Positions 6,195-7,898 of a stretch of 7,898 bases of DNA are shown here, in pieces; the stretch's first letter is position 1; every line of letters begins with the position of its first letter. A program made the position numbers and the translations under genes. The notes beneath the pieces were generated by a model that made no database searches, was not told where the DNA came from, and saw only the letters and a list, made by a program, of their open reading frames with translations. The DNA is from Phycisphaeraceae bacterium (GTDB lineage Bacteria > Planctomycetota > Phycisphaerae > Phycisphaerales > Phycisphaeraceae), in NCBI GenBank assembly GCA_003552605.1, contig PUNN01000239.1:1-7898 (forward strand), written 5' to 3'.

Positions 6195-6250
6195 TGACAT
6201 ATGCCGGATTGATGGGTGTGGAGGAAACTGCGAAAAACGCAGTAAGAAGT
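6195..6250 (+). repeat. 9-bp-period array repeat, copy C (TGACAT half plus short array)
   Basis: TGACAT (6195-6200), ATGCCGGATTGATGGGTGTGG, then GGAAACTGCGAAAAACGCAG from 6223. The order and spacing (28 bases from TGACAT to GGAA) parallel copies A (36) and B (30). It ends exactly where the 19-bp palindrome begins. Confidence 0.65.
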
Positions 6251-6269
6251 AACGCCATGACATGGCGTT
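6251..6269. repeat. Perfect 19-bp palindrome
   Basis: AACGCCATG, one central A, CATGGCGTT: nine perfectly complementary bases on each side. It abuts array copy C and contains TGACAT (6258-6263), the motif that opens copies A-C. It could be a protein-binding site or an element end; as RNA, the 1-base centre would force a shorter stem. Confidence 0.7.
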
Positions 6270-6378
6270 GTGCAGGATCGAAGGCTGGAAACTTTGCGCA
6301 GTTGACCGCGCGCAGCCATTGTAAATGCGGCCCTCGCCATCGTGCGCTGGTGCCGGCTGCTTCTCGCCACTATCTGAT

Positions 6379-6420
6379 GGAATTTTTCGTATCTTTCGAG
6401 CTTTTCGTAGTTGCCTTCCC
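6379..6420 (-). repeat. 9-bp-period array repeat, copy E (opposite orientation)
   Basis: On the - strand it reads GGGAAGGCAACTACGAAA, then AGCTCGAAA and GATACGAAA. TTTCG on the + strand falls at 6385, 6394 and 6403, an exact 9-base period. It lies about 55 bases past the hpnH stop, in the same orientation as hpnH. Confidence 0.75.
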
Positions 6421-6474
6421 ACGGCGTCCGGGTCGATCATCATTCTTCGCCGTGATGGGCCGCAACGGGGGATG

Positions 6475-7629
6475 TCATGCCGCTTCGGTTTCCTTTTCCT
6501 TGATCAGGGAGGCAATGGATTTGCCGTCGATCGTGATGGTGTGAAGCGCCAGGTCCGGGCCGTGCGGCTTGCCCTTTTCCTCTTCCAGCCGTTGCATCGC
6601 GGCGGGATTGGCGTAGCGGTTGAACAGCGTCGCCTTCAACGTCGCCCAGAAGCCACCGAAGCTGCTGAAGGTGTGGTCGACCGCCGAGGGCTCGTAGCCG
6701 CAGTGCACCATGCACTGCTGGCAGGCCGGGTTGCCGCTGGCGCGGCCATAGCTGCTCCAGTCGGTCTCGTTCATCAACTCCTCGAACGTGTCGGCGTATC
6801 CATCCTGGATCAGGTAGCACGGCCGCTGCCAACCGAAGAGGTTGTAGGTGGGGTTGCCCCACGGGGTGCATTCGTAATCGCGCATGCCCATGAGGAACTC
6901 GATGAACAGCGGCGACTGGTTGAACTTCCACCGCCGCTTGCGGTTGGCGAAGATCATCTCGAACAGGTTGTTGACGTTCCGCCGCTCGTTCAGAAAGCTC
7001 TGCTGGTCCGGCGCCTTGGGGTAGGCATAGCCCGGGCTGACCATCATCCCCTCGACGCCGAGGTCAGTCATCTCATCGAAAAACGCCCGGACGCTGTTTG
7101 GATCGGCCCCTTCGAACAGGGTGGTGTTGGTCGTGACACGGAAGCCGCGGCCGACTGCCTCGCGGATCGCCTCGACCGCCTGCTGGTAGACACCCTCGCG
7201 GCAGACGGCGAAGTCATGGTGGTCTTCCTGCCCGTCCATGTGGATGCTGAGGGTGAGGTATTTGCTCGGGGTGAACAGGTCAAGTTTGTCCTTCAGCAGC
7301 ACCGCGTTCGTGCAGAGGTAGACGTACTTGCCGCGTGCCACGAGGCCATCGACGATCTGCTTGATCTGCGGATGCAGCAGTGGCTCACCACCGGGCAGGC
7401 TGACCATCGGCGCCCCGCACGCCTCGGCGGCGGCGAAACACGCCTCGGGGCTGAGTTCCTGCTTGAGGATGTGGGGTGGATACTGGATCTTGCCGCAGCC
7501 GGCGCAGGCGAGGTTGCAGCGGAACAGCGGCTCGAGCATGAGCACGAGCGGATATCGCTTTCGGCGGCGAAGCTTCTGCTTGAGCACGTAGCTTGCCACA
7601 GTCCACATCTGCGAGAGGGGGACGCCCAT
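6475..7629 (-). CDS. hpnH: Adenosyl-hopene transferase HpnH (radical SAM)
   Basis: The 384-residue enzyme matches HpnH, which uses S-adenosylmethionine to add a 5'-deoxyadenosyl group to diploptene, giving adenosylhopane, the first step of extended (C35) hopanoid side-chain synthesis. Seen: the family N terminus MGVPLSQ...YVLKQKL, KRYPLVLMLEPLFRCNLACAGCGKIQYP with the [4Fe-4S] motif CxxxCxxC (Cys38, 42, 45), GGEP (80-83) for SAM binding, a TIM-barrel core with LSIHMDG (127-133), and a C-terminal region of the DUF3463 type carrying further cysteines (254, 271, 303, 306, 310). Length is full for the family. The ATG start has AGGAAGG about eight bases upstream. No other hopanoid gene lies in the window, so it may be unlinked, or its partners may lie beyond 7898. 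A promoter with a palindromic spacer lies upstream. The product implies a hopanoid-making organism. Confidence 0.95.
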   Translation of the reverse strand: MGVPLSQMWTVASYVLKQKLRRRKRYPLVLMLEPLFRCNLACAGCGKIQYPPHILKQELSPEACFAAAEACGAPMVSLPGGEPLLHPQIKQIVDGLVARGKYVYLCTNAVLLKDKLDLFTPSKYLTLSIHMDGQEDHHDFAVCREGVYQQAVEAIREAVGRGFRVTTNTTLFEGADPNSVRAFFDEMTDLGVEGMMVSPGYAYPKAPDQQSFLNERRNVNNLFEMIFANRKRRWKFNQSPLFIEFLMGMRDYECTPWGNPTYNLFGWQRPCYLIQDGYADTFEELMNETDWSSYGRASGNPACQQCMVHCGYEPSAVDHTFSSFGGFWATLKATLFNRYANPAAMQRLEEEKGKPHGPDLALHTITIDGKSIASLIKEKETEAA

Positions 7630-7898
7630 AAATCAAACCTTCCTGTCCAGTTTTCCGAACCACTTGTCGTCACGCTACCTGCGGCGGCCATCGGTCATGC
7701 CCCCGACCGCCCCCGGCCACCGCTTCCGGCCCATCATAGGGGCTGCACCGGTGCGATCAAGGGACCGCTGTTGCCGACAGCGATTCCGCAAGATGGCTTG
7801 TCTCAGGCGGCCGAAGTGCTTCGGAAGCGGGGCTGAGGGGTTCGTCAGCCGGGTTGCGCGGCGATTTTGGCCGGTCGTGGGCGAGACGGGCAGATTCA
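7630..7898. other. hpnH upstream region; no gene seen
   Basis: It contains the hpnH ribosome site (7637-7645), a GC-rich leader, the promoter at 7733-7760 and a CCGAAG-TG-CTTCGG inverted repeat (7811-7824). From 7840 to the window edge I see nothing recognisable. Confidence 0.6.
7733..7760 (-). promoter_or_regulatory. Promoter for hpnH with palindromic spacer
   Basis: The - strand reads TTGATC (7755-7760, 4/6 to TTGACA), 16 bases, then TATGAT (7733-7738, 5/6 to TATAAT). The spacer contains the perfect 10-bp palindrome GCACCGGTGC (7745-7754), a plausible operator. The transcript would start near 7726, leaving a leader of about 97 bases. Confidence 0.5.

Larger units (their letters stand above)
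6010..6474. other. Non-coding gap between convergent kinase gene and hpnH, rich in dispersed repeat
   Basis: The 465 bases contain no supported gene. They hold array repeats at 6061-6093 (+), 6195-6250 (+) and 6379-6420 (-), an array-like fragment CACTACGCGAAGGG at 6039-6052, and a perfect 19-bp palindrome (6251-6269). Translations are Arg/Phe/Glu periodic ('REFREFR') because of the 9-base period, not because of coding selection. No clear terminator was seen for either gene. Confidence 0.7.

Noticed and set aside
6030..6443. 137-codon - strand frame with 'REFREFR' and 'RKARKIRK' segments
   Set aside because: The periodic residues come from the 9-base array repeats; the composition changes abruptly outside them and no domain is seen.
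6325..7836. Long open frame (503 codons) on the + strand opposite hpnH
   Set aside because: Same frame geometry as the glyS shadow (first position opposite the hpnH wobble base). hpnH itself is unmistakable, and the antisense product resembles no family.

Overview
The window is GC-rich and holds five convincing genes: two on the + strand, three on the - strand, with no obvious operon. Wide non-coding gaps full of small dispersed repeats separate them. The hopanoid radical-SAM enzyme, the bacterial dimeric-type glycyl-tRNA synthetase and the style of the sensor kinase (GGLAHEIKNPLSSINLN... H-box) suggest Planctomycetota, perhaps the Phycisphaerae side. This is inference from recalled family resemblance; there is no rRNA or other taxonomic marker here.

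Layout. 1-170: partial hairpin repeat and a promoter-like site. 215-1339 (+): LOG-family Rossmann protein. 1340-1770: non-coding, dispersed repeat elements. 1771-3312 (-): glycyl-tRNA synthetase. 3313-3614: glyS leader, a hairpin and short GC-rich tandem repeats. 3615-4073 (-): small coiled-coil plus Xre-type HTH regulator. 4074-5061: about 1 kb without a gene, containing operator-like palindromes, a CCCTCTCCC/GGGAGAGGG hairpin and an inverted pair of the hairpin repeat seen at position 1. 5062-6009 (+): short membrane-anchored orphan sensor histidine kinase. 6010-6474: non-coding, more dispersed repeat plus a perfect 19-bp palindrome. 6475-7629 (-): HpnH, adenosyl-hopene transferase, with a good promoter upstream. 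7630-7898: hpnH leader/promoter and no gene.

The genes do not form a common pathway: one is translation housekeeping (GlyRS), one is hopanoid side-chain synthesis (HpnH), one is a nucleotide-binding LOG protein, and two are regulators. I see no defence system, mobile element, CRISPR array, tRNA or rRNA. No canonical hairpin-plus-U-tract terminator was found.

The most interesting material is non-coding. One repeat family consists of arrays with an exact 9-bp period built on ACTACGAAA...CGAAA...CGAAA, several preceded by a TGACAT...CCGG...TTG half. A second family is a hairpin element with a 16-base exact core at 27-42 and 4775-4790. Both families lie only between genes in this window.
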